A stretch of 64,000 bases of DNA, from assembly GCA_003508835.1 (NCBI GenBank), contig PUFA01000143.1, forward strand, positions 3,435,501-3,499,500, given 5' to 3'. The DNA comes from Eonycteris spelaea. Taxonomy: Eukaryota > Chordata > Mammalia > Chiroptera > Pteropodidae. Below, piece after piece: positions 22,343 through 35,200 of this stretch. The position numbers and the translations under genes were made by a program. The notes beneath the pieces were generated by a model that was given only the letters and a program-made list of their open reading frames with translations, searched no databases and was not told the origin of the DNA. Positions within the stretch are counted from its first letter, which is position 1, and each line of letters starts with the position of its first letter.

Positions 22343-23320
22343 ACTCAACCAAGAAGCTGTTGAAACTAATCAACAAATTCATTAAAGTTGCAGGATTTCA
22401 ACATACTAAAATCAGTTGCGTTTCTATACACTAATAATGAAACAGCTTCAAAAGAAATAAGGAAAACTATCTCATTTACAATAGCATCGAAAACAAAAAA
22501 TATTTAGGAATAAATTTAGCCAAGGAAATGGAAGAACTGTACAAAAATCAACAATACTTTTTTTCACAGAAATCAAAGAAGACATAAACAAGTGGAAAGA
22601 CATAGCGAGTTTACGGATCAGGAAAATTAATATTATGAAAATGTCCATACTACCCAAAGCCATCTATGGATACAGCATAATTGCTATCAAAATTCCAATG
22701 GCAATCTTCAGAGAAAAAGAAAAAAATTCTAAAATTTGCGTGGAACCACAAAAGACCCCAGATAGCCAAAGCAATCCTGATATAGAGGAACAAAGTAGGA
22801 GGCATCACACTTTATGATTTTAAACTAGACTACAAACCTGTAGTAATTAAACCACTATAATATAGTATAAAAATAGCATATCCCAATGAAAGAGAATGTA
22901 GAGACCTGAATTAAACTCCCACATATACAATTAACTAATATTTGACAGTGGAGCTAAGAACATTTACTGGGAAAGGATAGTCTCTTTCACAAACGGTGTT
23001 GGAAAACTGAATATCACATGCAGAAAAATGAAATTGGGTTCCCTCTGTTATACCACTGATAAAAAATGAACTCAAAATGGATCAAAGACCTGATACCGTA
23101 AAATTTCTTGAAGAACATGTAGGGAAAAAGCTTCTCGACATTGGTCTTGGCAGTGATATTTTTGATATGACACCAAAGCACAAATAGTGCAGAAGTGCTG
23201 TTGCTACAGTGGCAATTATATTACAATATATAAATGTTTCAAATCAACATGTTTTATATTTTAAATTTATACATTGTATGTCAAATGTATTTCAATAAAA
23301 TTATTAAACACATACACAAA
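22343..23320 (+). mobile_element. L1 fragment, plus strand (late ORF2 plus 3' end)
   Basis: Sense ORF2 runs from the post-catalytic RT region ('gcaggatttcaacatact' at about 22391), through 'agccatctatggatacagc' and the LGINL-type block, to about 23190. It then jumps to an L1M-type 3' terminus (23205-23310, ending 'tttcaataaaattatta'), so the ORF2 C-terminus and proximal 3' UTR are deleted. Frames are interrupted; the short segment 22635-22817 (MKMSILPKAIYGYSIIAIKIP) is ORF2-derived. Confidence 0.8.
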
Positions 23321-23324
23321 TGTT

Positions 23325-23790
23325 AAGAATATACTTACCATACAACCCAACAATCTAGGTACTTAGCTAGGTGAACTGAAAACAGGTTCTCACAAAAACT
23401 TGAGCATGAAAGTTCATAGCCTTCCCAAACTGGAATTAACTCAGATGTCCTTCAGCAGGTGAATGGATATGCCCACACAATGGAATACTCTCCGTATGTA
23501 ATAAAAAGAAATAAACGATTGATCCATGCATCAATGAGGATAAATTTTAAATGCCTTTTGCTAAGGGAAAAGTCAGAACCAAGTATGTTACAATTCCATC
23601 GTGATGGAAAACAGATCAGTTGTTGACAATGTTGGGCTAAGGAATTGAGTACAAAAGGACAACATGAGTTTTTAGGGTAAGGAACTGTCTCTCATTTCCT
23701 ATGGCAGTGGATACACAACTCTATGCATTTGTTACAACCCACAGAACTGTATGCCTCAATGCACATTTAAATCAATCAATCAAGCAAATC
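23325..23790 (+). mobile_element. Older L1 ORF2 C-terminal fragment, plus strand
   Basis: 'ccatacaacccaacaatct', 'gtccttcagcaggtgaatgg' and 'cacaatggaatactctccg' are L1 ORF2 C-terminal landmarks. Because this lies directly after another L1's 3' end, the upstream L1 probably inserted at its edge. Confidence 0.7.
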
Positions 23791-26104
23791 AGGTTGTCGG
23801 AGGAACCCAAGACAGAATGCAGAATGTGGTAAATAATATATAACTTTACTGAAGGGTTTGAGGAAAAGGTTATGACTTAATTAATTTTGGGCAAGTGTTT
23901 GGCTGAATACTGTAAGGTTAAAGACAAAAACTGCTTTAGCTAGTGGTGAGAATAAACTGTTATACCAAAGGTGGCGTCTTTGGAGACCTGATTTTGGAGT
24001 AGGAAAAAAGGATGGCAAAAACTAAAGGAAAAGATTAGTGTTTTTTTTTTTTTCTGAAAGAAAGTATGTAAATCTCTGCCAAAATTTCCTTTTATTTGCC
24101 TTCTCATTTGCATCTGACCTTGTGGGTGAGTTAACATAACCTGTATGGAAATGTCATAACTTTACTACCTGTACTACCTCTTACATGTTATAACTGCATC
24201 ATGTGATAGAACTGAACTGTCGCCCATATTTTTCTCTAGGACTTTTCATGGAAGTGAGTCAATACATTTTTTTTCTGGCTTTACTTGCTGGTTCCCTAAT
24301 ATGCCCGCTCAGGGTGCTTGGAATTTTCTAGGTACATTGTTAGAGGAGGAGGCACAGGAGGAGGGCCAGAGCGTGGATTCATTGTGCCTGGGGAAGGGCT
24401 TTAGTGATTGTTCTGGGAAGCATTGAAAGGGATCCAAATGGAGTATTAGTACTCCATCTAGAGTTAAGGATAAATGAAAATTACCTGAAATAAATGCTAA
24501 ACACTAAAAATCACTTAGAATATTTAAGTATCTTTTATCATTGTATTTAAAAATTGATTTAAAATGTAAACTGAGACTCTTTTTAGTGTAGATTTCAACA
24601 CTTTTTTGTGTGTTTGTGCCAAGAACACAGTGTTCAGTTAAGTCATTCAGTGAGGAACATTGCTGGCTTCCAGCCAACCAGGGTCAAGTTCATTCACATA
24701 AGTTTCAGTGTAGGTTCTGAACTGAGTGAAGAATAAATACTCCTCTCATTGCTGTGTGTAAGGTGTGTCTGGAGCATTAGTTGTTTTAAAATAAGTTTAT
24801 TAATACTTTCATTTTGAGGCTTTATATACAAACAATGCTTTAATACTGATAATTAACTTCTTGTCTGATTATTGACTTTCCTTTCCTGAATTTGGTAAAA
24901 TATCACAGCTCTCCTAACCATACGAGACAAATATCTATTATGCACCACCTGGACTCTGCTGTGTCATTTAAGATACTACTCTATACTGCAAAAGAAAACA
25001 CATTCAGAAAGTGCTTTTCTCGGGAATGAGAATTAAAATTGGGAGAAGGTGAATTAGAAGTAAGCAAAGTATAGTGTTGATATCTAAATATATCCATCTT
25101 TAAATATATATTGTTTCTTCATTCATTGGAGTGGCCTTTCTCAGTCTTTTTTTCGCATTTACCATCTTTGTTTTCCAGTCATTGAAATACATTGACTCTG
25201 TTGTATTCAAAATGCAGTGAGTACACAGAAAACTAAGGATAAGAGTAATTTTCCCTGAAAATTATATACATTTAAAAAGATTTTTTTCTAAAATATTTAA
25301 TTTGCACATGTGTGAGTGAACAAATTTATCTTGCCTTTATAACTAGCTCACTAGACCCCCAAGTAGTAATTGTTTTCTTACTCAATGCAGTATTTAACTA
25401 CAGTGATTAAGTTTGTGTTGATACTGATAAATGTTTTAAAGCAGGCTTGCCTTAGTGTCTGTTGGAATTTGTGTTTTTGGACTAATGTCTGGTTGTGTGT
25501 GTGTGTCTGTGTGATTGATTGGTTACTGTCTGTCTTATTCATTAATGCCTTTCTAGAATCTGGCAGGATACCTTTTCCTCAGCTGCTCAACGTGTACTCA
25601 TAGCCTGGCCAGTTAATGGATAACAGTTACATGTCAGATTCGTGGGGAACATTTAGGTCTGGGAACCTATTTTATGTAATCAAAAATAAGTACAAACAGG
25701 CAAATCACAAATATATGGTTTTTACAGACACTTATTAAGTATATTAAACCAAAATTATCAAAAAGCTATAATATAAACATTTCTTTGAGGCATTTTTCTG
25801 CATGGATTCCATTGCCTGGGCTTCCAGTGAAGCTCAAACAGAAGAAACTTTTTTTTTTTTTTATCTATTAAATTTTCTTTTGGCAAAAAATACTCATTCA
25901 TTGCACTTCAAGGACCTCTAAACAATTTAAATATTTTTAATACTGATTGAATATATATGAATTTCTCAGAAAATCTTAGAATTTTAAGTGCTGAAAGGAG
26001 TATACTACTACCTTTTCTCCTTCCTAAAGAGGCATTTTGTAGTTGTTAGTTGAAAGTTAGGGTTTGACTGTTAAGTTACCATATCACTCTCTGCTTCCAT
26101 AGTG
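23791..26104. other. Unassigned non-coding sequence
   Basis: No gene seen. Contains poly-T runs at 24041-24052 and 25847-25862 and a TG-rich patch at about 25495-25512. Confidence 0.45.
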
Positions 26105-26222
26105 CCCTTTATCATAGCTCCCAGTAATCATTGCCATATATACCTTTCTCTCTAACAAGACTGCAAGTTTCTTGAGGGCCAGGATTATCATGAATGAATG
26201 AGTGAATGAATAAATGAGTGAA
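26105..26222 (+). mobile_element. L2 LINE 3' end
   Basis: 'aagactgcaagtttcttga' then 'gggccaggattatcatgaa' and a tail of degenerate TGAATGAA units (26190-26222), as at L2 termini. The middle part of the usual 3' end is missing. Confidence 0.65.
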
Positions 26223-26964
26223 GTAGAGGCAAGATGGTAGTGGCAGGGATTTTGTTTTTTTAAACTGGTGACAGAAATTTATATATTTATGAGTTGAATA
26301 TATCTATGGTGAAAGCATAACTAAATATAACTTTAAATATTCAATTCTTATGAAAATAAAATTGGTATTATTTTTTGATTCTGTTTATTTTCTTAAATTT
26401 CTCTACTTTTATCAGACAGATTTATGCCTATAACAAGAGTGACAGAATAAAGTTAAAGGATAGGAATTATTGTTGTGGTACCATATCTCATTCAGTGATG
26501 ACTCCTCAGAGTGTCCAACAATACTGAAGCTTTCATATCATAGTTGAGAAGACTTAACAAAATATGCGTCATAATAGAAATTTCAAATGTGAGCAAAATT
26601 AAGTGGAGAAAAATTCTGTACTTAATTAGGAAAAATAATTAAATGTGTGTAATAAGAATTGATGGTCACATGGATTAGTCATTTGAAACCTATAACCAGG
26701 ATTTTATACGATAATGGAATTTTAAGTAAACTGCTCATTGACAAAACTAATATGTCCCATGAGTTGAATATGTGGTTATGATCTGTATAATTTATGAATA
26801 TAGAAGAAATTTCAATGAGAAATATTATTGAAATAACAGTATATTTGCAGTGGTGTGGAGGCAGGGAGGGGTTGCATTTGATACCTAAAGTAAGACCAGT
26901 ATATATATGAAGCCCTAGAAAATTTCAAATGCTGAACTTAGTTTTTAAAACTTGTGCAGTAATG

Positions 26965-27185
26965 ACAGCTGCTATTTTGTGGGTTTCTACCTAATAGGTA
27001 GGGTGTTGCAGAATCTATTTTATATGTATTGTCTCATTCAGTTTCCACAATGGCCCTGTTGAGATGGATATTACTGTTTTTGTTTTGCCTGTGGAATAAC
27101 TTGGCTATTTCTCAAATTAAAAAACCTGCCTAACATTACTCTGCTGGTAAAGGACAGATGAGGACAATCAATGTCATCTTTGAAT
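26965..27185 (-). mobile_element. MIR-like SINE, minus strand
   Basis: 'gtctcattcagtttccaca' followed by 'gagatggatattactg' and later 'ctgctggtaaagg' resembles diverged antisense MIR. Very degraded. Confidence 0.45.
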
Positions 27186-29338
27186 TAGATCGTGAGAGAA
27201 GAAGAATCTTCTTGCATTTTGCTAGTCAGTTGAAGTTGAGTACTCATGTAAAAGGTTTTGATTCTTAAATAAGTAAGAAATAAGGGAATAAGGGAAAGAA
27301 TGTTAACTTATCAACTAGACTTATAAGGGAACACATTAAACTTTCTATACTGGCTTGCTTCTTGTTCATCTTTTACTTAAAAAAATCTTCCATCAAATTT
27401 CTGGGCTTGGAGCACTTTGATTTTTGGATTTAGGGAGGGAAAATCATTTACCTGTATTTCATGTCCCAATACCCCACACCCTAGCTACCTGTTAGAACTT
27501 GATGTGCTTATCTTGCCTGTGTGGGGGACTGTCAGCACTCTGCTATGCTCTGTATTATCTTGTAGTTTTTCAGGTCCCACTAGGCCCTTGGCTATCTGCC
27601 TGAAAAAAGGACTGAGTGGAGGGGTTTGGAAAGGCCAAGAGAAGGAGGAAGTTCGCTTAAGTCAAATTTCTTTATTTATCCGAATTTTTCTTCCTTATTT
27701 TACTTTGGAAATGGGTTACATTTTTTTTCTGTGGAATGATGGAGCAAGATAGCTTTTATTTTCCTTACCATACAATTTCTGGTTCTTTTGTTTTATCAAG
27801 CTCAACTTCTAAGAGGGAAAGCACAATGAGCCTCAAATTCATTTCCATAAATATGTTTTCATTTTGTTTTTTCATTTGTAAGAAAGAAAAAGAAATGTGA
27901 AGTCTGGAATTTGGAGTTCACCATGGCACATTAGATGAAGAATTTATATCATCTCTGTTATCATTGTATTGGGACACAGTGTTAGTTCAGAACTTTGACC
28001 ACTTCTCTTCTTTGAAAAAGCACCCACAGGTCGAGGCCTCTGCTTGTTTGGGAGTCCCAGCTGTGTCAGACCATGTAAAAGAGGCTGAGAAAGCCTTCCT
28101 TTTTGGCTGTATCCATAGGGGCAAAAAGGAAAAGAGAGTTAGTTGATGAATATAGGTAATTTTATGTCTTGTCTTTTTTGTGGTGAAGCAGGTGAGGTAT
28201 AAATTTATTTTGATTATTTTTTTGCATTTTCCTAAAAAATAAACTCAACTACTACATATAAACTTGAGATTTTGATCACTCGACATTATGCCCTATGGAC
28301 TTTGTAAGTGTTCTACAATTTAGAGTAGAGAGCATCTCATCTCTGGAGAAAGTATAGTCATTGTTTGTATGTGTCGTGTGTATTTTTTGTGTCTCAAGAA
28401 TATGTCATGAATGGCAGTTCTCATTTTGGAGTGTACAGCCAATGTTCTTTTCCCACATATGCCTCCTGCTCCAACAAAATGAATCCTCAATAATAACAAT
28501 CATAACATTGTGATCAGAATTTGCTTCTATACTGTATTGTATTGTATTGTATGTATGCATGTATGTAAAACTGTTTGAAAGAGCCTGGAAGAATTTTTCA
28601 CTCTATTTTATGAAAATGTAGAGATTAGTTTTCCCAGAAGGCAGGCAATAAGAAGCAGGCTTTCAGTTTCATTGCTTGTGGCTAGTTATTTCTCAGTAGT
28701 CTGTAAATGACCAAACTATTTCACTCTGAGGTTGTAATTCACTGAGCCTTTGAAATTTATTCTGTTCACCTTGTTTGGTAATGAATATATTTTAAGTATA
28801 TAAAGAACAAGCTCTAGGACAGGAGGCCCATGATTGCCTGTGGACCCAGGCAGATGGTGTAAACTAGTAGGACCCAGAGAGCCCTGCCTGACTAGAAAGC
28901 CACTTCGGCTAAGCACAAGGGCTATTAGTAAGCTCCAGCCAGCTCTTGCCTTGCAAGAATGTGATTATAGCATTGCAGGTCCTCTCAATTTCAGAGAAGT
29001 TATCAATCTAGATCTGTATGTGAAATCTTCCAATTTCTAACATGTAAATAACTAGTTCAAATGAAAAATGAAAAACCAAAGTGAACAACTCTGTAGGGCA
29101 GAAAACAAAAACAGATACTTGTCTACTGGTTGCCATTTTGCGTACTGTGCTTTAAAGTATCATATGATGCCCATCAGACTTGTTCTTAGAATTTCCAGAT
29201 CACAGTTATAGCGTTGGTGCTATTTGCATTCATGATAAGATAAGACTTCTGATTCAACCAACATTTCTTTAGTGTTTTTGGTGATCATTCACATATTTTT
29301 TGCACCTTGCTTAAATGCTGTTATGCTTTTTAATATTG
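27186..29338. other. Unassigned non-coding sequence
   Basis: No gene or repeat that I recognise, except a (GTATT)n run at 28534-28551 followed by an ATGTATGC patch. A 111-codon open frame at 27417-27752 shows no domain or codon bias. Confidence 0.45.
28534..28551 (+). repeat. (GTATT)n microsatellite
   Basis: More than three perfect pentamer units, followed by interrupted ATGT units to about 28566. Confidence 0.85.
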
Positions 29339-29351
29339 AAAATAAGTGATG
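29339..29351 (+). repeat. Candidate left target-site duplication of the twin-primed L1
   Basis: AAAATAAGTGATG here compares with AAAATATGTGATC at 31192-31204 (11 of 13 identical). The upstream base context TTG/AAAA fits L1 endonuclease preference. Confidence 0.6.
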
Positions 29352-30127
29352 AGGTCAAATTCATAAAATTCTCTCTAACATCAAGGTCCAGAAGTTTAGT
29401 ATGTATGTTTTCTTCTATGTATTTTCATTGTCTCAGTTCTTACATTTAAGTCTTTGATCCATTTTGAGTTAATTTTTTGTGTATGAATGACAAATGGCAG
29501 TCTAGTTTCATTCTTTTGCATGTAGCTTTCCAATGTATCATTTCCCAGTACCATTTATTGAACGGCTTTTTTTTTTCTCCATTGTATGTTTTTGACTCCT
29601 GTGTTGAGCATTATTTGCCCATAAAAATGTGGGATTTATTATAGGCTCTCAATTCTCTTGCATTGGTATATGTGTCTTTTTTCTGCCAATACCTTTGCTG
29701 TTTTGATTATTGTCACTTCGTAGTATAATATGAAGTTGGAGTGTGATACCTCTGGCTTTGTTCTTTTTTCTCAGAATTGCTTTGATTGTTCAGGGTCTTC
29801 TGTGGTTCTATACAACAAATCTGATGATTTTTTTGTTCTGTTTCTTTAAAAAATACCATTGGGGTTTTGCTGGGGATTGCATTAAACCTGTATATTGCTT
29901 TGTGTAACGTGGCCATTTTAAACAATGTTGATTCTTCCTATCCATAAACACAGAATATTTTTCTTTATGTCTTCTTCAATTTATCTTAATAATGTTTTGT
30001 AGTTTTCACTGTATAGGTCCTTCATGTTCTTTCTTAGGTTTATTCCTAAACATTTTTGTTCTTTTTGTTCCTAGTGCAAATGGAATTTTTTTTTTTTTCA
30101 TTTCTTTTTCTGAAATTTCGTTGTTAG
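29352..30127 (-). mobile_element. L1 5' segment, inverted (twin priming)
   Basis: Antisense ORF2 starts 'aggtcaaattcataaaatt' and ends at 'tctgaaatttcgttgttag'. It covers the part of ORF2 upstream of the 30128 segment. The minus-strand frame at 29713-29925 (FKMATLHKAIYRFNAIPSKTPMVFF) shows the post-RT ORF2 motif. Together with the next feature it forms one insertion. Confidence 0.85.
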
Positions 30128-31191
30128 GCAAGGGAAATAAAAGCAAAAATAAATGAATGAGATCTGCACAGCAAAAGAAGTCCTCAACAAAAAGGGCAAC
30201 TAATAAGAGAATATATTTGCAAATAATACTTCTAATAAGGGGCTATATCTAAAATACATAAAAGAAATAATGTAACTCAAAAACAAAAAACAGTCCAGTT
30301 AAAAAATAAGCAGAGGACCTGAACAGATACTTCTCCCAAGAAGACATACAAACAGCCAATAGACGTGTGAAAAGATGCTCAACTTCATTAACTGTTAGAC
30401 AAATGCAAATCAAAACCACATAGAGATACCACTTCACACCTGTTAGATTGGCTGTTATCAACAAGACAAGACTTAACAAGTGTTGGCGAGGTTGTGTAGA
30501 AAAAGGAACCCTCATACACAACTGGTGGGAATGTAGATTGGTGCAGCCACTATAGAACACAATATGGAGATTCTTCAAAAAATCAAAAATTGAACTATCA
30601 TACGACCCAGCAATCCCTCTTCTGGGTATCTGTGTGAAAAATTTGAAAAACATCTATTCATAAAGATACATGCAGCTATGTTCATTTGCCCATAATTCAC
30701 AGTGGCCAAGACATCGATACAACCTAAGTGTCCTTCAATGGATGATTGGATAAAGAAATGTGGTACATATATAAATATACAATGGAAAGCTACTCAGCCA
30801 TAAGAAATAATGCCATTTGTAGTATTGGCAAGTATACCAAACAGGGATAGATCTTGAGATTCATGCTAAGCAAAATATATCAGACAGAAAAAGTCAAGAA
30901 CCACATGATTTCACTCATATGCGGGATATAAAATTGGAAACAAATGGACAAGACAAACAAGGCAAACAAAAAGTCAGAGGCACAGACAACAGTATGGTGG
31001 TTACCAGAGGGAGAGGGTGAGGAGGAAGGTAAAAGAGGGTAAAGGGGATAAGATATATGGTGATAGAAGGAAGCTTGACTTTGGATGTGAACACACAATG
31101 CAGTATACAGATAATGCATTATAGAATTGTACACGTGAAACCTATCTAATCTTATTAATGTCATCCCAATAAATTTAATAAATTTTTTAAA
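30128..31191 (+). mobile_element. L1 3' segment, sense, with 3' UTR and poly-A tail
   Basis: Starts 'gcaagggaaataaaagcaa' and runs through the ORF2 C-terminus ('gatgctcaacttcatt', 'ggtgcagccactatagaac', 'cccagcaatccctcttctgg'), the 3' UTR, and the bat-type terminus 'ccaataaatttaataaat' with an A-rich tail ending near 31195. An uninterrupted minus-strand copy at 10712-10760 shows that this start lies only a few bases from the end of the inverted segment in the source element. Confidence 0.9.
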
Positions 31192-31204
31192 AAAATATGT
31201 GATC
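31192..31204 (+). repeat. Candidate right target-site duplication
   Basis: AAAATATGTGATC, partner of 29339-29351. Its first bases merge with the poly-A tail, so the exact left edge is uncertain. Confidence 0.55.
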
Positions 31205-31284
31205 AGTGATGCAGATGAAACTATAAAAATATATATCTGACAAATGAATGAAATGGTCACAGGTACATAAAAAGGAGGTACCTA

Positions 31285-31465
31285 AAGTAGTAGCGCTGTG
31301 CCCTCAGGTAGGTTCATAACTTCTCTGACTTCAGTTTTATCATCCCTAAAATGAAAATGAGTATAGTAGTGTCTATGAGAGCTTATTTTCAAGTTCAAGT
31401 GGGGCAACATGAGGATGAACGTGCTTTGTAAATGGTAAAAGCATTATATGAATTTCTCATGGCAA
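31285..31465 (+). mobile_element. MIR SINE, plus strand
   Basis: 'cataacttctctgacttca' then 'gttttatcatccctaaaatg' follows the MIR core 'acctctctgagcctcagtttcctcatctgtaaaatg'. Confidence 0.65.
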
Positions 31466-31739
31466 TAAATCATTATATTAATAATTTAATTCAGTGTATA
31501 CTGAGTTGCCTTCCATCCATCTGACCATTAGTAAAGAGGAGACAAGATGAGTGTACCTTGACCTCGATTGTGGATTTGTGACATATTGTGGCTCCCAGGA
31601 AGGGCCTGCCTGAGAACTGCAACCCTCTGTGTTTAGGGAATCTGCTGTTCCAGGAGAGGTTACAGACTTGTACTGGATAAGTTTGTGTTAGGCAGACATA
31701 AATCAAAACCAAATATTCAGATGTGAGTACTTCACAGAG

Positions 31740-31920
31740 TAATGATTTTCCAAGTATTGTCCTTTAGCAACAACAGCAACCCTTGGGAACTTGTTAGAAA
31801 TTCAAATTCTTGGGCCTACCACAACCTCCAAATCCAAATCTAAGGGTGGGGTCCAGCTGTCCTTGTTTTATAAGCTTTGCAGGTGATTCTGTGATTTGAG
31901 AAGTTGCTGAGCTAGAGAGC
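31740..31920. mobile_element. MER20-like hAT (Charlie) DNA transposon relic
   Basis: 'cttgggaacttgttagaaa' and 'ttcttgggcctacc', then 'gggtggggtccagctg', then 'gcaggtgattctgtgattt' followed by 'gagaagttgctgag' match a MER20-type non-autonomous hAT element in order. The name is from memory. Confidence 0.6.
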
Positions 31921-34159
31921 CATACTGAGGAGCAGGAATGCCTGCAGAAGAGTTGCCTTGGTGCTAGCATGTTAGGGAAAGATCAGGAACTCAGGGGCCA
32001 TAAGCGCAGCAAAGGCAGGAGCACTAGCCTGAGGCCAGATTTCATTTTTTTGGCTTAATATGGCCTGAGAGAGCAGGGCCTTATTGATGAATGTCAGGAT
32101 CACAGGGACCCTTAGTCATCAGGAACACAGAATGTGCTCTTAGACTGACCTTTAATGCAGTTGTCTAGCCCAGAGGCTACATGCTTCACAGTCTTCTTGA
32201 CAATCTGAGATCTAGGTCTTGAAATAGGCAGAGTGAACTGAAGAAAGCATATTGGTGGCCTGCGTAGAAATGTGAGCGTAGGTACTAAAGCCAAATAGAT
32301 ATGGAAATGAAATACTGTGAGGGCAGTGCAGGATGTGTATAGTGCATGTGTGTCTGTGTGTGCATGCTTGTACATTCACATAGCAAGGCAGCTAGTAGTG
32401 CACACTCCTTCGAAGCTGGCATGGTAGAAGCCTGCTTCGGTGTCCCAAAAACCAGCTGTGGTGCCATGCCTGAGAGGCTGTGAAATGATGTGGCTTCCCT
32501 GCCTTGCATGGTGTTGACAACCACTTGCATTATTTTTAAAGACCCACAGTGATCATGGTAGGCAGTGGGGTGAAAAGCTGCCATTTGAAATGCTATTGCA
32601 GTGTTACTGGTGTGAGTCAGACTGATGGGTCTTCCTCTGTGTCCTATGGTCCTGCAAAGCTTCCTGGAGCATGTCTGACTCTATTAGTGTCTGGGCCTAG
32701 CCCCATCTTAAGCATTTTCTCCCTTTGCTCTTTGACCACACATCTTTAAATGTTGCCATATCAGATTTTACTATTTCTAGAATATACTTTCTGTTTTCCT
32801 CTCTCTCTCTTTTTTTAAGTGAAATAAATTAGGTATACAAAAATGTAAAGACAAAAAAATAACACCCATGAATCTACACAGTCTGAGAAATAAAACATTA
32901 CAGGAAAAATTCATGCCCTTTTCACATCTTTACCTGTGTCCTTTTTTTCTGGCAAGGATCACCCCAGCAACAGCAGCAACCCCTGGGAATTTGTAAGAAA
33001 TTCTGTACTTGTAATGAAGTAATGAAATCTGTACTTACCAAATCATGTTTCCACCCTCAAGTGGTGGTCAGCCCTCATATCCCCTTCTCAGCTGAGTGAA
33101 CTAGCAGTGAGTTTGTGAGGGATCATGTTACAGTAAGATCCAGGAGAGTTTTGTAGGCTAATTCATTAGGAAAAAGTATCTGAAGGAATTAAAAGGCATA
33201 GATATATACAGTTATTATTTTTTTAAAGTTTATTTAGGTAGAAGAATATTTCAAACTCTTCAATTTCTTGGTTTTTCTTTTTTCCTCATCACCTGACCCA
33301 GCCTCTGGCAGTGATCTCTCAAGAAGGAAGCTACTTTCCATGCTCATGTTTGAAAGCATAATGGACAGTTATTCATGTTATAAATGATACTTTTAAAAGA
33401 AACACCCACTTTCTGATTTTGCTATTCAGAAGAGCTGAAACATGCTCTGTGCTCCAATTCAGTGTGGGAGCCTCAGAGCTCACAGTTAGTCGGAAGTGTG
33501 GCAGTCTGCTGTCTAGGTAGTTTTTCCGTCTCTCCCTCTCTTTCACCCTCCCACCTTTCCCTTTTTCTGATTATCTTATGGGGTAAAGGAAAATAACTCT
33601 TTTCCAGCTAAGTTCTGCAAAAGCCGTTTTAGGGACATAATGGAACTTGGCTGATGTGCCTGCACAGAGTCTACTGCATTTATTGAAAGGTAGGAATCTA
33701 TGTCCTAAATACACTTGGATTATTGTTTCAAAGGAGAACATGGAGAAGGAAGAATAAGCTCTCTATGCTTGGTTATTGCTCCTATAAAAGTATTATTCTT
33801 CAGTTACTTATTAAATAACACATTTGGTTCATGATGGGAGTTTATTGTGCATTTTGCCTAGAATAGTAAGTAATCACATATGATCCAGTGTAGACTTGAA
33901 ACTGACCCCAACCTCTTCTAATTTTTTACATGACTTCTGCCCTCTTAACCATCAGATTAAGGATACTGTGAGCTGGGTATTCTGTCTGTGCCTTCTTCAT
34001 TCTTGACCCACACTCTGGAGCCTGAGTCTCCTAGCAGTTTTCAGTTGAAGTTCACTTGCAGGTGATTCTGCCATTGCCATTATGTTACCTGATCTGGGCC
34101 TAAAGCTGTCGAAGAACCCTGGTTATTATTCCAAGCAGTGTTTTGGTTTTACTGTTTGT
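31921..34159. other. Unassigned non-coding sequence
   Basis: Unique-looking with moderate GC in places (32400-32700). A second short 'cagcagcaacccctggga' stretch at about 32970 resembles the MER20-like copy but does not extend. No gene recognised. Confidence 0.45.
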
Positions 34160-34290
34160 TTTTATCTTTTTTTTTATTGAAGTATAATTGACATATAACA
34201 TTATATTAGTTTCAGGTTTATATTGATTTGTTATTTGTGTGTATTGTCAAATGATCATTTAGTCTAGTTTACATCCACCAAGCAGTGTTT
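34160..34290 (-). mobile_element. Short L1 3' end, minus strand
   Basis: Poly-T, then 'attgaagtataattgacat' and 'attatattagtttcagg', a well-known antisense L1 3' terminus. It is truncated after about 120 bases. Confidence 0.7.
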
Positions 34291-34744
34291 TTGATCTTAT
34301 AACTTCAAAGCAAGTTTTCTTTTTCTTACATGTAAGGTGTGGATGGAGCCTCCTCTTGGGATGGGACTAACTTTGCTAGTTGTTTAGGTCTGCAGAGTTG
34401 TTTAATACCAGTTGGCAGGCTCCAGTTTCTCTTCAGTTCACAGATAGAATTCTCATTTGTAAAAATATCCAACGTTCACTTGATTTTTCTCAGTTGTAAA
34501 GAATCTTACGACTATGATTTTAATTTCTAAAATACCAGTTTTTTCAGGAAGTCTTTTCAGTGACATTTCTTGTAAAGCAGCTTTCATAATCCAAAAACAT
34601 TTATTAAAATGCAGCTTCATTTTTAATAATTAAATTTTTTTCCTCAGAGTTTGTGATCAGAACTTGTCTTAGATTCATAACTACTTCAGGGTCTCAAGTG
34701 AGTTTCTAGGCTTTTCCTGCATGCACGTAGGCAGGTAGCAGGTG

Positions 34745-35200
34745 AATTGTCTTTATTTTTTATTTATTTTTAATTTAAAAAATGACAACATTGTATAAAT
34801 TTAAGGTGTACAACATGTTACTTTGATACATATTTTGTAATACAATACATATATTGTAATATGAATGCCATTGTAGTGATAATTAGAACCTCTCTCACTT
34901 TGTATAATTATTTATTTTTAGTAGTGGGAATAATTAAGTTCTAGTCTCTTAGTGGGTTTGGTGATTACAATACATTATTGTTGTCTATATTCACTATACT
35001 GTGTGTTCAGTCTCTAAAACTTATTTTACTACTCTATAAGTTTGTATCCTTAAACAACATCTGTCCAGGTATCTTCTTCCCCCCCTTCCCCCCTCCTCTC
35101 CCTCCTCCGCCCAATCCTCATCTCCTGGAAACCACAGTTTTACTCTCTGTTTTTATAAGTTTGGTTATTTTTGATTCTGCATGAAAATAATATCATACAG
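34745..35200 (-). mobile_element. Old L1 3' UTR, minus strand, left half (interrupted by hAT)
   Basis: 'gacaacattgtataaattt' followed by 'aaggtgtacaacatgttac', then a long C-rich stretch at 35080-35115 and 'ggaaaccacagttttactc', are typical L1M-type 3' UTR text. It breaks at 'tatcatacag' and resumes after the hAT element. Confidence 0.75.
35193..35200 (+). repeat. Left 8-bp target-site duplication of hAT element
   Basis: TCATACAG here pairs with TCATAAAA at 35421-35428 (6 of 8). Eight bases is the hAT target-duplication length, and the intact L1 3' UTR elsewhere reads through this octamer once. Confidence 0.6.

Noticed and set aside
27417..27752. 111-codon open frame
   Set aside because: No recognisable family, ordinary base composition, isolated in unique DNA. 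Chance frame.
28800..29040. Possible DNA-transposon relic
   Set aside because: Some phrases feel familiar, but I could not place terminal repeats or a consistent order, so it was left unassigned.
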